Below, in pieces: positions 5,322 through 5,906 of a stretch of DNA of 5,906 nt. The notes under the pieces were generated by a model. It ran no database searches and was not told the DNA's origin. It saw only the letters and a list, made by a program, of their open reading frames with translations. The stretch spans positions 1 through 5,906 of the forward strand of contig PLRZ01000273.1 in assembly GCA_003164075.1 (NCBI GenBank), given 5' to 3'. Within the stretch, counting starts at the first letter, position 1. Each line of letters opens with the position of its first letter. The position numbers and the translations under genes were made by a program. Source of the DNA: Bryobacterales bacterium (lineage in GTDB: Bacteria > Acidobacteriota > Terriglobia > Bryobacterales > Bryobacteraceae).

Positions 5322-5906
5322 ATGCGATTCTGGAAGCTACTGCCGTTGGTGATATTCGGAGGGCTGTTCGGCGGCATCTCCGCACAGTCCCTGGAGGTAG
5401 TTCCCGCCCGCATAATGGCCGACGAAGCGGCCGCCATCCGCGCCACCGGCCTCGAGCCCAACGAGCGCGTCACCATTCGTGCGGAGCTCACCGATGGCGG
5501 CGCGCAAGGCTGGGCCTCGCAAGCGGATTTCGTGGCCGACGCGCAAGGCGCCGTGGACGCATCCAAACTGGCTCCCGTAACCGGCTCCTATAAAGCGGTC
5601 TCGGCCATGGGGCTGATCTGGTCCATGATGCCGGTGACGAAGAAGGTGAGCGCCTATATGGCGACCCGCAACCTGGGGCCGCAGACTGTGGATTTTCACC
5701 TGCTGCGCCAGGGCAAAGAACTGGCCAACGCGCACCTGGAACAGGTGACGCTGGCTGCAGGGGTGGAGCGCTTCCCCGTCCATGAGGATGGCCTGTGCGG
5801 TACTTTGTTCGTGCCGCCGGGCGCGGGGCGCCATCCGGCGGTTCTGGTGGTGGGCGGGTCGGAAGGCGGCGTGCCCGTGCGTCGCGCGGCGTGGCTGGCA
5901 TCGCAC
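5322..5906 (+). CDS. Exported acyl-CoA thioesterase/BAAT-like protein (3' end outside window)
   Basis: The frame is open from the ATG at 5322 to the window edge, giving 195 residues without a stop. Residues 1-21 look like a Sec signal peptide: MRFWK, a hydrophobic core (LLPLVIFGGLFGG) and a likely cleavage after ISA. Residues about 24-145 match the N-terminal beta-sandwich domain of acyl-CoA thioesterases and bile acid-CoA:amino acid N-acyltransferase (BAAT): a VVPARIMADEAAAIRATGL segment (26-44), a VTIRAEL strand (50-56), and SYKAVSAMGLIWSMMP (89-104), like the xGMGLxWSM motif of the family. From residue 157 the alpha/beta hydrolase domain begins: LCGTLFVPPG (158-167), then AVLVVGGSEGG (173-183), the region forming the oxyanion hole. 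The catalytic Ser or Cys, Asp and His would lie downstream, outside the window. Known relatives hydrolyse acyl-CoA or transfer acyl groups to amino acids. With a signal peptide, this one probably acts outside the cytoplasm on some other ester, thioester or acyl substrate; that is an inference. Confidence 0.82.
   Translation, partial: MRFWKLLPLVIFGGLFGGISAQSLEVVPARIMADEAAAIRATGLEPNERVTIRAELTDGGAQGWASQADFVADAQGAVDASKLAPVTGSYKAVSAMGLIWSMMPVTKKVSAYMATRNLGPQTVDFHLLRQGKELANAHLEQVTLAAGVERFPVHEDGLCGTLFVPPGAGRHPAVLVVGGSEGGVPVRRAAWLASH

Noticed and set aside
5337..5906. Long minus-strand open frames at the right edge
   Set aside because: They are antisense to the BAAT-like gene, whose plus-strand product has a signal peptide and clear family motifs; the minus-strand products are low-complexity and His/Arg/Ala-rich.
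1..5906. Defence island, phage, CRISPR or mobile element
   Set aside because: No array-like repeats, transposase, integrase, tRNA or terminal inverted repeats were seen; the only accessory-type element is the toxin-like fragment at the left edge.

Overview
This window comes from a GC-rich bacterial chromosome. The protein sequences look most like Acidobacteriota, possibly the Solibacter/Bryobacter side; this is an inference from protein style and gene pairing and was not checked by a search. It holds four complete genes and one fragment at each edge, packed tightly.

Left edge (2-100, +): the last 32 codons of a gene whose product ends like a ParE/RelE-type toxin. Next comes a three-gene block on the plus strand (135-3453): aroB (3-dehydroquinate synthase, shikimate pathway), ubiE/menG (quinone C-methyltransferase) and a 504-residue multi-pass membrane glycosyltransferase of the GT-C/GT39-like type. 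Each junction is a 4-base ATGA overlap, so the three are almost certainly one transcript with coupled translation. The first two fit together, since the shikimate pathway supplies chorismate, the precursor of the menaquinone ring, and UbiE/MenG finishes the quinone. The third gene has no obvious link to quinones and probably glycosylates an extracytoplasmic target using a polyprenyl-phosphate sugar.

Middle (3454-3550): a 97-base convergent gap with no convincing intrinsic terminator. The minus strand then carries a 564-residue B12-binding-like radical SAM enzyme (3551-5245) with a clear CxxxCxxC cluster motif, but I see no cobalamin-ligating DxHxxG motif in its N-terminal domain. Its substrate is unknown.

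Right edge: a 76-base divergent promoter region (5246-5321) separates the radical SAM gene from a plus-strand gene that runs off the window (5322-5906). That gene encodes a signal peptide followed by an acyl-CoA thioesterase/BAAT N-terminal domain and the start of an alpha/beta hydrolase domain. An exported member of this family is unexpected, because the well-studied ones act on acyl-CoA inside cells.

I found no RNA genes, CRISPR array, insertion sequence or phage genes. The least explained parts are the radical SAM protein, the exported BAAT-like protein beside it, and the glycosyltransferase fixed to the quinone genes.
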